In this document: piece by piece, positions 47,394-54,830 of the stretch
How the letters are laid out: the number at the start of each line of letters is the position of its first letter
Position numbering within the stretch: the first letter of the stretch is position 1
Source of the DNA: a virus
Reading direction: 5' to 3' (one strand)
IMG/VR virus record: IMGVR_UViG_3300036792_000179
Coordinates: 1-56,663 of that record
Length of the DNA stretch: 56,663 nt
Program-made: the position numbers and the translations under genes
The notes under the pieces: model-generated
Database searches by the model: none
What the model was told of the DNA's origin: nothing
What the model saw: the letters and a program-made list of their open reading frames with translations, nothing else

Positions 47394-48814
47394 CGAGCTT
47401 TGTCAACGTCGAAATCACCGCGAACGAACAGGAACTCGCCGAAGTAGCCAAGGCGAAGCTGATCGAACTCGTCGAAGCCAGCGGAGTGGTTGGCTACGAA
47501 CTGGCCGAAGCCGACCTCGAGACGATCCTGATCGATGTCCTGGCGAGCATGGCGCTTACAGCGGCGCAGATCGCGGCCGTCGTCCCAGCAGCGATCTTCC
47601 GTCAGTTCGGCACGCAGCTGCTCAAACTGCCCTTCAACGAAGGCGCAGCAGCTACCGGGACGACCAAATGGACGATCGTCCCCGAAGCAGCGGTGCGCCA
47701 CATCTCCGCCGGCACCACGATCGAAGCAGGCGGCCTGGGCTACGAAGTCGAAGTGGAAACCGAAGTCCCCGCAAGCGCATCGTCAGTGTCATTGCAGGTC
47801 ATCGGCGTGGAAAAGGGGACCGAATACAACGGTGTCTCTGGCGTAGCGCAGCAGACCAACCCGCTCAACTACGTCACCGAAGTCCAGATCGTGGGCGAAA
47901 CCTCGGGCGGCGCGGGCGAAGAATCAGATGAAGAATACCTGAGCCGTTTGGCAGCCACGCTGACACTCCAGGCTCCGCGTCCGATCACCGCAGAAAACTA
48001 CGCCACGTTCGTCCTGGACGTGCCGAGGTCGGTCCTTCCGTCTGGGGTCGTCGTAGGCAGAGCCACCGCGATCGACGGGTACAACGGTGCGACGAACGAA
48101 CCGGAAGCGAAAGTGACGAACGGCTCGGTGACGATGACCGAAGTCACGTCATTCACGGGCATCACGGCCGGGACCGAAATCGTCGGCTCAGGCGTACCAG
48201 TCGGCGCGACTGTCGTCTCATTCAACAGCGGCGCCAAAGAAATCACGATGAGCGCGAAAGCTACGAGCTCGCCCGCCAAAACGAAATACAAAATGGTCGG
48301 CAGCTATGAAAACCAGCGCTACGTGACTACGTTCGTCATCGACAAGAGCGGCAAAGCGCTCAGCAGCACGGCGATGAAAGACATCGAAGAATGGCTCAAA
48401 GGCTTCCGGGAGATCAACTTCAAAACGCCTGTGGCCGCTCCGACCGAAAACGAAGTCTTCGTCAAAGCCAAGATCCACATCCTTCCCGAATACACATCAG
48501 CTACGGTCAAAGCGAATGTCGAATCGGCGGTCAAAGAATTCCTGAACCCCGCCAAATGGGGCAACCCCACGGCAGCCACGACAGGGTCTAACCAGTGGCT
48601 CAACTACGTAAACGGCGTAAGGCTCTACGGGATCGTCCGCTACAACCAAGTGCTCGGCGTGATCGAGAACACCCCCGGAGTGGCCTATGTCTTCGCTGGT
48701 TCAGCCGGCCTGGCAATCGGCCTCACGTTCCCGGCCACTGAAACCAATGACATAGCGATGGTCGGACCGGCACCACTGCCATCTGTTGGCGGCATCACAG
48801 TGAACGTGGAATAG
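47390..48814 (+). CDS. Baseplate J-like protein
   Basis: 474 residues. LIDVLASMALTAAQIAAVV, RQFGTQLLKLPFNEGAAA, GESDEEYLSRL-like EESDEEYLSRLAATL, and the C-terminal EVFVKAKIHILPEYTSATVK are characteristic. A roughly 60-residue beta domain (about 240-310, TNGSVTMTEVTSFTGITAG) is inserted, unusual for the family. Glu and Lys codons are almost all GAA and AAA. Confidence 0.85.
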   Translation: MTSFVNVEITANEQELAEVAKAKLIELVEASGVVGYELAEADLETILIDVLASMALTAAQIAAVVPAAIFRQFGTQLLKLPFNEGAAATGTTKWTIVPEAAVRHISAGTTIEAGGLGYEVEVETEVPASASSVSLQVIGVEKGTEYNGVSGVAQQTNPLNYVTEVQIVGETSGGAGEESDEEYLSRLAATLTLQAPRPITAENYATFVLDVPRSVLPSGVVVGRATAIDGYNGATNEPEAKVTNGSVTMTEVTSFTGITAGTEIVGSGVPVGATVVSFNSGAKEITMSAKATSSPAKTKYKMVGSYENQRYVTTFVIDKSGKALSSTAMKDIEEWLKGFREINFKTPVAAPTENEVFVKAKIHILPEYTSATVKANVESAVKEFLNPAKWGNPTAATTGSNQWLNYVNGVRLYGIVRYNQVLGVIENTPGVAYVFAGSAGLAIGLTFPATETNDIAMVGPAPLPSVGGITVNVE

Positions 48815-48823
48815 GAGAGCCCG

Positions 48824-49177
48824 ATGGCGTGGATCAAACTGTCCTGGGTCGAAAAGGTCACTCGCGCGACCGAACCGACGATGAACAACATCGAACTCGG
48901 CATCGAAGAAGCGAAAACAGCAGCCGCCGCCGCCCAAAGTTCCGGCACAGAAGCACTGGGCAAAGTAGTCATCGAACGCGGTGAAGTAACGCTCTCGGGC
49001 ACACCCGGCAAAGCCGAAGTCACAGCGGCTAAAGCCACGGCGAGCAGCATCATCATCGTCAGCCCCCTGAGCGGTACGGCGATAGCCGTAGGCGTAACAG
49101 AACGCAAAGCGGGCTCGTTCAAGATCGAAGCCACTGGAGTGAGCACCGACAAAGTCGCCTGGGCGATCGTCGGATGA
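48824..49177 (+). CDS. Short tail-fibre-like protein
   Basis: 117 residues; AGGAG before the ATG. WIKLSWVEKVTRATEPTMNN resembles fibre attachment ends, then a helical linker and a beta domain (VVIERGEVTLSGTPGKAEVT). Probable baseplate-attached fibre component. Confidence 0.6.
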   Translation: MAWIKLSWVEKVTRATEPTMNNIELGIEEAKTAAAAAQSSGTEALGKVVIERGEVTLSGTPGKAEVTAAKATASSIIIVSPLSGTAIAVGVTERKAGSFKIEATGVSTDKVAWAIVG

Positions 49178-49818
49178 CGAGCATCCCGGAGACGATCCCG
49201 TTCACCATCGGCGTCTCGCCACCGTCGCTCCTCGGCCAGCGCTACGTCTCCAAGCTGACGCCCTGGCTCACGCCGGATCTCGAGCTGTACGCCGAAGCGG
49301 TCGGCGAGGCCTTTCAGCAGGTGCTCGAACTGGCCGAAGAAGAAGGCGAGCCGGGAACGCCTGGGTGGGTGCCGAGCTGGGGCAAGCTTCTGAATCCGGC
49401 GACTTGCCCCGAACAGTACCTGTTCTTCCCCGCGCAGCTCGCAGGCGTGGAACTTCCCAAAGAAGCCTCAGCGGCTGAAAAGCGGGAAATCATCCTCAAG
49501 GAGTCGGGCCTTGAACGCGGGACGCTGAAATCGATCGAAGCGGCCTGCGAACGGGTGCTGGGCCCTGGTGTGCCGTTCACGATAGAGGAGCGCACTGAAG
49601 CCAACGGGACCGAAGGCGCGTATCACTTCAATGTCGTTATTCCTACGGGCAAAGGCTCGACCGCGCTTAGAGAAGCCGTAGAAAACCAGAAGCCCGGAGG
49701 AGTGATGTTTTCGATACTTGAAGTCACCGGCGCTTGGATCAACGTGGCCGGTGGCAAGAAATGGTCCGAAGCGACCCCCGGCGAGAAATTCAGCGAAGCC
49801 AAAGAAGGAGCCCCGTGA
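49174..49818 (+). CDS. Tail protein I-like baseplate protein
   Basis: 214 residues. WLTPDLELYAEAVGEAFQQV, GWVPSWGKLLNPATCPEQYL and a middle alpha region fit tail protein I (P2 gpI) that follows J in P2-like baseplates. C-terminal GAWINVAGGKKWSEA may be a fibre-contact peptide. Confidence 0.75.
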   Translation: MTSIPETIPFTIGVSPPSLLGQRYVSKLTPWLTPDLELYAEAVGEAFQQVLELAEEEGEPGTPGWVPSWGKLLNPATCPEQYLFFPAQLAGVELPKEASAAEKREIILKESGLERGTLKSIEAACERVLGPGVPFTIEERTEANGTEGAYHFNVVIPTGKGSTALREAVENQKPGGVMFSILEVTGAWINVAGGKKWSEATPGEKFSEAKEGAP

Positions 49819-49970
49819 GCAAAAGCGCCGAGGAGCTGCGCGCACTCTGGCGACTAAGCGAGGAAGGCCGCTCCTACGAGGAGTTCCCCGATGGTGCTAC
49901 GTGGGCCGATCTAGAGGACGCCAAGCAGCTGTACGAAAGGGAGCACGGCGATGCCGGGCGAAACGACTAA
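49815..49970 (+). CDS. Small hypothetical protein in the baseplate module
   Basis: 51 residues from GTG overlapping TGA. Acidic and helical (SAEELRALWRLSEEGRSYEE). Overlaps the fibre gene by 20 bases. Uses GAG codons unlike its neighbours. Not recognised. Confidence 0.55.
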   Translation: MSKSAEELRALWRLSEEGRSYEEFPDGATWADLEDAKQLYEREHGDAGRND

Positions 49971-50652
49971 CTACAAATTCAAGTACGCCATCGCGGTCGA
50001 TGAAATCAAAGCCTTCCCGGCCGAAGTCAGCCAACCGGGGGCCGAAAAGGTCGACGCGATCATCAAAGAACGTACCCTAACGATCAAAACCTATGCCGGG
50101 GCCGGCACCTTGAAAACCGGCGAACTGGCAATTCAGGAAAAATCGAATGAAACGTTCACGCTGCCGTCGGCGTCAACGGCCAACCAACTCATTGGAGTCT
50201 TTGCGGGTGCCTCCGCCACGGGCGTCAAAGTCACGACGAGCGGTGGCGTGAACATTGCCGGTGACTTCTTCGCCGGCCCGACTCTCACGCTGGCGAACAA
50301 TCAGCATGTGCTGTTGCTCAGTACCGGGGTCGGCTGGATCATCCTCGCCGGGGAACCAAAGCGTGAACAGACGTATGGCACGTTCCTGGCACTTACAGCC
50401 GCGAAAGAAGAAGAAGTAAGCGCATCGCGGCCAGCACTCGTAATCATTGGTGCGGAAAAGATTACGAGTGCTGGCGAACTACACGTCGAAGCCCAGGTTG
50501 GCGGCCAGACGCCTGGGATTATCAAAGTGGCAAAAGCGGAAGTCGGCGACTTTTATTCGATAGGCGGGTTTCGTGTTCCGGCCGGGCTCAAGTATAAGGC
50601 CACTAGTTCCGGCGGCGCATCCGCCCTGTTCCGGCAGATTCTCCTGGAATAG
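49951..50652 (+). CDS. Tail fibre / receptor-binding protein (putative)
   Basis: 233 residues, last gene of the tail module. Almost entirely beta (TLTIKTYAGAGTLKTGELAI, TFTLPSASTANQLIGVFAG), with a repetitive polar sequence typical of fibre shafts, then a different C-terminal region that could bind receptor. No enzyme motif. Confidence 0.65.
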   Translation: MPGETTNYKFKYAIAVDEIKAFPAEVSQPGAEKVDAIIKERTLTIKTYAGAGTLKTGELAIQEKSNETFTLPSASTANQLIGVFAGASATGVKVTTSGGVNIAGDFFAGPTLTLANNQHVLLLSTGVGWIILAGEPKREQTYGTFLALTAAKEEEVSASRPALVIIGAEKITSAGELHVEAQVGGQTPGIIKVAKAEVGDFYSIGGFRVPAGLKYKATSSGGASALFRQILLE

Positions 50653-50653
50653 C

Positions 50654-51199
50654 TCAGTGAAAGGCAAGTGCGATACGACCATTGGGCATGCGTAGACGAT
50701 AAGGTACGCAAATAGTGGGTACTTCACCTACTAGTTCCCAATCCATCACAGACGAGCCCGAGGTGTGGAGCTCCGGGATGCCCAAGAGATTCCCGAACTC
50801 GTGTAGGAACATAGTGCAGAGCGACCAAAACGCCTGGTCGTCAGTGGTCCAATCGGGCCACGCGCGGCGATTGAGGACGATCGCGCATTCGGTAAAACTA
50901 GTGGCTGGCGATTCCTTGCTGTTACGCCCTGAGGGCGAGTTCCACGTTGACCAACCTTCAGGTTCTATGCCGCCGAGGGCAGCTTCGAATTCAGGCGTTG
51001 GGAGTTCAGATCTGACTTCTACGTGGCCGCCGCAGGGGTATTGGTGCCAGAAGATGCTCGCCCGTTTGACTGCCAACGTGATCGGATTATCGGCCGCGTA
51101 AGAAGCATGTGCATCAGGCGGAACGAGCGCGGCGAGCAGAGCAAGAGAGAGGGCTACCTTGAGCGCCCAGACATTAGGTGAGGGCACCGTGAGAGTCAA
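50654..51199 (-). CDS. Secreted metzincin-like protein with altered zinc site
   Basis: 181 residues from TTG overlapping the lipoprotein stop. A Sec signal peptide (LKVALSLALLAALVPPDAHA, cut before SYAA) is followed by a domain ending in HEFGNLLGIPELH and SVMDW, resembling the HExxHxxGxxH motif and Met-turn of metzincin proteases (matrixin type). The second histidine is Asn, from a single-base change (AAT for CAT), so zinc binding and activity are doubtful. Leftward, opposite to the surrounding tail and lysis genes. Confidence 0.7.
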   Translation of the reverse strand: MTLTVPSPNVWALKVALSLALLAALVPPDAHASYAADNPITLAVKRASIFWHQYPCGGHVEVRSELPTPEFEAALGGIEPEGWSTWNSPSGRNSKESPATSFTECAIVLNRRAWPDWTTDDQAFWSLCTMFLHEFGNLLGIPELHTSGSSVMDWELVGEVPTICVPYRLRMPNGRIALAFH

Positions 51200-51708
51200 A
51201 TGCGCGGAGCGGGATGCACATCCGCGCGGCCCCAGACTCGATCAACGCCACGATCCCATTCTTCCCGTGCAGGCCCGTACTGTGCAGTGAAGCGCGCAAG
51301 CGTCGCAGGGTTGGGATTGCCGGTGTAGGTCACAAGCGATCCCATCGCGTTCTTGAGTTCGTTCGCGGAATGCCAGATTTCTGTCTCAGCTTCTTCGAGG
51401 TGCGAGTCGCCTTTGCTATCGGCAAACGAGTTGCGCACCTGATCTAGCTGATCGTGCGCTTCTTGAGCCAGCTTTGCTAGTTCGTCGACCGTTTCCGTGG
51501 TTTCTTCTTTCTCGACAAGGCCAACGTCGGTGAGCACCGCTTGCACATTGGCCTGGACAAGCTTCGCCGCTTCGCCGTGTTCGTGAACATATTCGGCCGC
51601 CGCGCTGCTTGGCCCAGTCGAGTCAGCCGAGCTGCTGCTAGACGAGCTCGAGGAGGCACAGCCGCCAAGCACCAGCGCCATCCCTAGCGCGATGATTGCG
51701 TTTCGCAT
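51196..51708 (-). CDS. Lipoprotein with serine-rich linker
   Basis: 170 residues from ATG 51708. Signal sequence AIIALGMALVLGGC ends in a lipobox (L-G-G-C), so the mature protein is lipid-anchored at Cys17; a run of nine serines follows. The mature part is helical and acidic (VDELAKLAQEAHDQLDQVRN). First gene of a two-gene leftward operon with the metzincin-like protein. It may be expressed from a prophage to alter the cell surface. Confidence 0.75.
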   Translation of the reverse strand: MRNAIIALGMALVLGGCASSSSSSSSSADSTGPSSAAAEYVHEHGEAAKLVQANVQAVLTDVGLVEKEETTETVDELAKLAQEAHDQLDQVRNSFADSKGDSHLEEAETEIWHSANELKNAMGSLVTYTGNPNPATLARFTAQYGPAREEWDRGVDRVWGRADVHPAPRI

Positions 51709-51754
51709 GCCGAGCACCGTACACGATACCAACCCTCCGAACAACTCCAGCGTC

Positions 51755-51785
51755 CCCCCAGCGGCCCGCTACAGACCGCTGGGGG
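51755..51785. repeat. 10-bp GC-rich inverted repeat
   Basis: CCCCCAGCGG (51755-51764) pairs with CCGCTGGGGG (51776-51785), loop 11 bases, in the divergent gap between the lipoprotein and the lysis genes. No T tract on either side. Could be a regulator site or a transcript hairpin. Confidence 0.6.
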
Positions 51786-51870
51786 AACTAACCCACGAGG
51801 AGTCCAACCTCCCCAATGAGCTTCCTCAAACGCTACAGAATCAGCCTCAATTCCACCAGCCGGGATTTCC

Positions 51871-52203
51871 GTGGCTGGCGTTGAGGACCGCGTAGCGCGC
51901 CTTGAGCGCGACTACGCACGCCTGGATCAACGCGACGTGAACGCCTCCCAGCAGCTGCAAAGCCTCACGCCCCTGCCGACCCAGATGGTGCGGCTGGAGT
52001 CGGGGCTCGAAGCCCTGCGCGACGGGCTGAAGGCGGTCAAGGAGGACATCGACGAGCTGCGCGACGGGATCAGCGACAGGACCAAAGAACAATCAGAAGA
52101 GCGACGGTCCTTGAAGCTCGCCCTGATCGGCTTGACCGGCGTCATCGGAGCGGCCTTGATCGGCGGCGTCTTCCTCCTACTGGCTGGGAGCGGTGTCTCG
52201 TGA
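51871..52203 (+). CDS. Coiled-coil protein with C-terminal membrane anchor
   Basis: 110 residues from GTG 51871 (no ATG in frame; a stop lies upstream). Residues 1-80 form an alpha-helical coiled coil; residues 86-106 (ALIGLTGVIGAALIGGVFLLL) are a membrane span. First of four small membrane proteins before the lysozyme gene, so probably part of the lysis system, for example a holin regulator or spanin-like factor. Confidence 0.65.
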   Translation: MAGVEDRVARLERDYARLDQRDVNASQQLQSLTPLPTQMVRLESGLEALRDGLKAVKEDIDELRDGISDRTKEQSEERRSLKLALIGLTGVIGAALIGGVFLLLAGSGVS

Positions 52204-52532
52204 CGCACATAGAGCGAAAGCTGGGTCTGACCCTTCTTACCGGCGTCATCGTTGCGATAGCTCTGACGCTGGCGATCAGCGGCACAGTCCTCGGAGTCCT
52301 GGCCCTGACCCACGTCACCAAAGACGAGCACAAAACCTGCATCGTGCAGAACCGGGGCCTGAAAGCCCAAGCCCACCTGACGGGGATCATGAGCGACATC
52401 GCCACGCTGCTCGAAACTCCGACGAACGCCCCGATCCCGCCGCGCATCCGCCATCCGCTGGAGGACTTGAAAGCCCAGCTCCCCGCCTACACCACCCTGG
52501 AGCACAAGCAGCCGAAGGGGAGGCACTGCTGA
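52200..52532 (+). CDS. Membrane protein with N-terminal span
   Basis: 110 residues from GTG overlapping TGA. Membrane span at about 8-36 (LTLLTGVIVAIALTLAISG) then an external/periplasmic-type region. Possibly a lysis accessory protein. Not recognised. Confidence 0.6.
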   Translation: MTHIERKLGLTLLTGVIVAIALTLAISGTVLGVLALTHVTKDEHKTCIVQNRGLKAQAHLTGIMSDIATLLETPTNAPIPPRIRHPLEDLKAQLPAYTTLEHKQPKGRHC

Positions 52533-52546
52533 GGGAAAGGTGAGCC

Positions 52547-52750
52547 ATGAACAAGCTCAGGATCGGGATCGCCATTGCCATCACCGTCGTCTGGGCCGTC
52601 GGCTACATCCTGAGCTACGTCAAACCGCACCTCTACCGCCCTCCCGACGCCCTGACGCCACTGCTCGGAGCCGTGGTCGCATACCTGGCCGCCAGAGAGA
52701 CGCGCGACGTTTGGCGCAACGGAAAGGACAAACGGCAAAATGGCTTCTGA
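52547..52750 (+). CDS. Holin-like protein, two membrane segments
   Basis: 67 residues; GAAAGG precedes ATG 52547. Hydrophobic segments at about 6-24 (IGIAIAITVVWAVGYILSY) and 36-50 (LTPLLGAVVAYLAA), with a basic tail. Size and topology suit a class II-type holin. Confidence 0.6.
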   Translation: MNKLRIGIAIAITVVWAVGYILSYVKPHLYRPPDALTPLLGAVVAYLAARETRDVWRNGKDKRQNGF

Positions 52751-53192
52751 ATCGCACTCGATGAGCGTGGCGAAGCTCGCCACCGTCCTGGCCGTTCTAG
52801 CGCTCTTGGTCGCAGCTGCGGCGGTCACGGTGACGATCGTGCTCAACCACCGCGAAAACGTCAACGGCCAGCGGATCACCGAAGGCGAGGTTCGTCTCTG
52901 TGAACGCTTGAATGTCGTACGCCACCAGAGCAACCTTGGTCACTGGGTGCAGTGGCTCACCTTGGAGCAGAGCGTGACGCGCTCACGAAAGCTCGCCGAC
53001 GCCGAGCCTAGTTCACGAGCGATCAGGCTCAAGGGTGCTGAGGAATCAGAAGCGCTCGCGGTGAAGCTCACCTGGACGCAATTGACCGACTGCACTCAGG
53101 CGGTGGGGAACCCGAAGGGCTATCACGCTCCTGCGCCTCAGCCGTTCAGCTCAGGGGATCGTGTGCAGCCGCCTGATGACTCCGCTCACTGA
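52740..53192 (+). CDS. Membrane-anchored protein of the lysis region
   Basis: 150 residues. One N-terminal span (VAKLATVLAVLALLVAAAAV), then a soluble region with RLCERLNVVRHQ and a C-terminal Pro-rich end. Overlaps the previous gene by 11 bases. Role unknown. Confidence 0.6.
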   Translation: MASESHSMSVAKLATVLAVLALLVAAAAVTVTIVLNHRENVNGQRITEGEVRLCERLNVVRHQSNLGHWVQWLTLEQSVTRSRKLADAEPSSRAIRLKGAEESEALAVKLTWTQLTDCTQAVGNPKGYHAPAPQPFSSGDRVQPPDDSAH

Positions 53193-53395
53193 GACCCGTG
53201 TTGCCGTTCGTTCTCCGTCGGCATTCCAAGATCAACCCAAGGTGTCCCGTCGAATGAGAGTGACTGCCCGCGCTCGTTGATTGCGCACTCAGGCGCTCGA
53301 TGGTGCTCGCCGCACGAGCGACACCACGGGTAGTCGGCTTCGAAATGCCAGCAGTCGACATCTCCGCATAGACATGTCTGTACCTCAACGCTCAC
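53186..53395 (-). CDS. Small leftward zinc-ribbon protein
   Basis: 69 residues on the minus strand from GTG. CLCGDVDCWHFE and CRSCGEHHRAPEC hold six cysteines plus histidines, a double metal site. It overlaps the end of the rightward gene by seven bases. A leftward insertion within the lysis region; not recognised. Confidence 0.55.
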   Translation of the reverse strand: MSVEVQTCLCGDVDCWHFEADYPWCRSCGEHHRAPECAINERGQSLSFDGTPWVDLGMPTENERQHGSQ

Positions 53396-53417
53396 AGCTC
53401 TGAATCCTACTCCTCAA

Positions 53418-53621
53418 TCAGGAGGACTCCAGCCGCTCTAGACGAGCAAGCAGGGCGCGTCCACGCGGATTCAGCCGGAAGAAGCGCGACCGCTCGATGC
53501 GCCGCAGGACCGACGCGAACCGGAACGTACTTGCGACCGCTACGCCGAGCTCTCGGAGAGCCGCTTCGAGATCCCGCAGCTGTCCGGCGAACGTCCGCGC
53601 GTAGCGCTCGTCGTCGTTCAT
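53418..53621 (-). CDS. Small leftward basic helical protein
   Basis: 67 residues on the minus strand from ATG 53621. Helical and arginine-rich (RTFAGQLRDLEAALRELG, RGRALLARLERLES), ending in a winged-helix-like tail. Paired with the zinc-ribbon gene, perhaps a small regulatory pair. Not recognised. Confidence 0.5.
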   Translation of the reverse strand: MNDDERYARTFAGQLRDLEAALRELGVAVASTFRFASVLRRIERSRFFRLNPRGRALLARLERLESS

Positions 53622-53655
53622 CCCGTTGATCCTAACCCCTCACGAGGAGGACTCA

Positions 53656-54639
53656 ATGCCCCGCAACACTCGAGCAGCGTTTGCTGCCTTGATCTTCGCC
53701 GCTCTGATTGCGGCCCTATTCGTGACTGGCCGCGGCTCCTCTCCTCCTCCCTCGCCGGGGGGGCAGCCAGTCACGGCCCCCTTCGTCTGCCACACGAAAG
53801 TCCCGGCCCAGGCAGGCGAATGCATCGAGCAGGAAGAGAAGGCCAAGGGCTTCGAGCTGATCGCGCCGCTGACCTCGAGCGCTCCGTCGCAGGGAGTGGA
53901 CATCAGCAACTGGCAGGGCATCCCGGATCTCCGAGCAAGCGGAGTCAAGTTCGTATTGATCCAGACCAACGACGGGACGTTTCACAACCCGTTCCTCAGC
54001 GCTCAGGTAGCAGCTGCTCGACGAGCTGGAATCCCCTTCGGCTTCTACACCTTCGTCGAGGCCTTCTCGGGCTCCGAGCAGGCGTCGATCGCCCTGAGTC
54101 TCGGGCAGCGCTACGCGCCTCAGCTCGGCTACTGGGCCGACGTCGAGAAGACGGGAGCGTACGAACACGCCTGCGCGTATGTGAGTCGGATCAAACAGGC
54201 GGGACTGAAGATCGCGGGCGTCTACTCATCACCCGGTCTCTACTTCGCTGGGCGCTGCGCCGGGTACATCTGGCCGGCGGAGTGGGGCTCGGGGCGTGCC
54301 TATCCACTGAACGGCTATCCGTCGAGCGCGATCAAGGTCCGGCAGTGGTGCGGGACTTGCAGCTTGGCCGGTTTCAGCGGTCAGGTCGATCGAGACGAAT
54401 CGCTCGGGCTGCTCTCGCTCATCACTCCGCCGAAGCCCAAACGGACGCTCGACGAGGCCTATCACCTTCGGCGTGTCCTGCGGGCTGATCTGACACGTCA
54501 CCACTGCCGCCAACCGCCTTGGCACGTAGCAGTCGGACTGAGCGGCAAGCCCAATGGTCACTACGAGCACAGCTGCCACGTGTGGCTGGCTGAGGGCGCG
54601 GCTGTGAACAAAGACATCCGAGCGAAAGGCGGCAAGTGA
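53656..54639 (+). CDS. GH25 lysozyme (endolysin) with membrane-type N-terminus
   Basis: 327 residues from ATG 53656 (GAGGAGG upstream). An N-terminal hydrophobic segment (AAFAALIFAALIAALFVTG) may be a signal or signal-anchor-release sequence. The GH25 domain (75-270) shows VDISNWQG with Asp82, and YWADVEK with the catalytic pair Asp162/Glu164. The last 60 residues, with several His/Cys, are a separate small domain. Cuts N-acetylmuramic acid to N-acetylglucosamine bonds in peptidoglycan. Confidence 0.88.
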   Translation: MPRNTRAAFAALIFAALIAALFVTGRGSSPPPSPGGQPVTAPFVCHTKVPAQAGECIEQEEKAKGFELIAPLTSSAPSQGVDISNWQGIPDLRASGVKFVLIQTNDGTFHNPFLSAQVAAARRAGIPFGFYTFVEAFSGSEQASIALSLGQRYAPQLGYWADVEKTGAYEHACAYVSRIKQAGLKIAGVYSSPGLYFAGRCAGYIWPAEWGSGRAYPLNGYPSSAIKVRQWCGTCSLAGFSGQVDRDESLGLLSLITPPKPKRTLDEAYHLRRVLRADLTRHHCRQPPWHVAVGLSGKPNGHYEHSCHVWLAEGAAVNKDIRAKGGK

Positions 54640-54830
54640 TGAAGTTTGTTCTCTATGTCTACAAGTACGCCAAATACGTTGGCGGCGAACTTGAGTGCCA
54701 CGCCTATGGCCCGGCCGACGGCGAGCTGTTTGCGGATGAGCAGACTGCGCAGAATGCCGGCGTCGCCGTGGCGCAGAACGACGGTGCCGAGTTCATGGTT
54801 CTCCCCGTCGAAGGGCTGCCGACGATCTGA
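54639..54830 (+). CDS. Small hypothetical protein
   Basis: 63 residues from ATG 54639 (TGATG overlap). KFVLYVYKYAKYVGGELECH and EFMVLPVEGLPTI. Mixed alpha-beta, not recognised; lies between two glycosidase genes. Confidence 0.6.
   Translation: MKFVLYVYKYAKYVGGELECHAYGPADGELFADEQTAQNAGVAVAQNDGAEFMVLPVEGLPTI

Noticed and set aside
50715-51101. Rightward frame of 128 codons
   Set aside because: Antisense to the metzincin-like gene, which has a signal peptide and motif; no ribosome-binding site.
51816-51884. 22-codon rightward frame (MSFLKRYRISLNSTS) ahead of 51871
   Set aside because: Has a fair GGAG upstream and could couple translation to the next gene, but too short and not conserved as far as can be seen.
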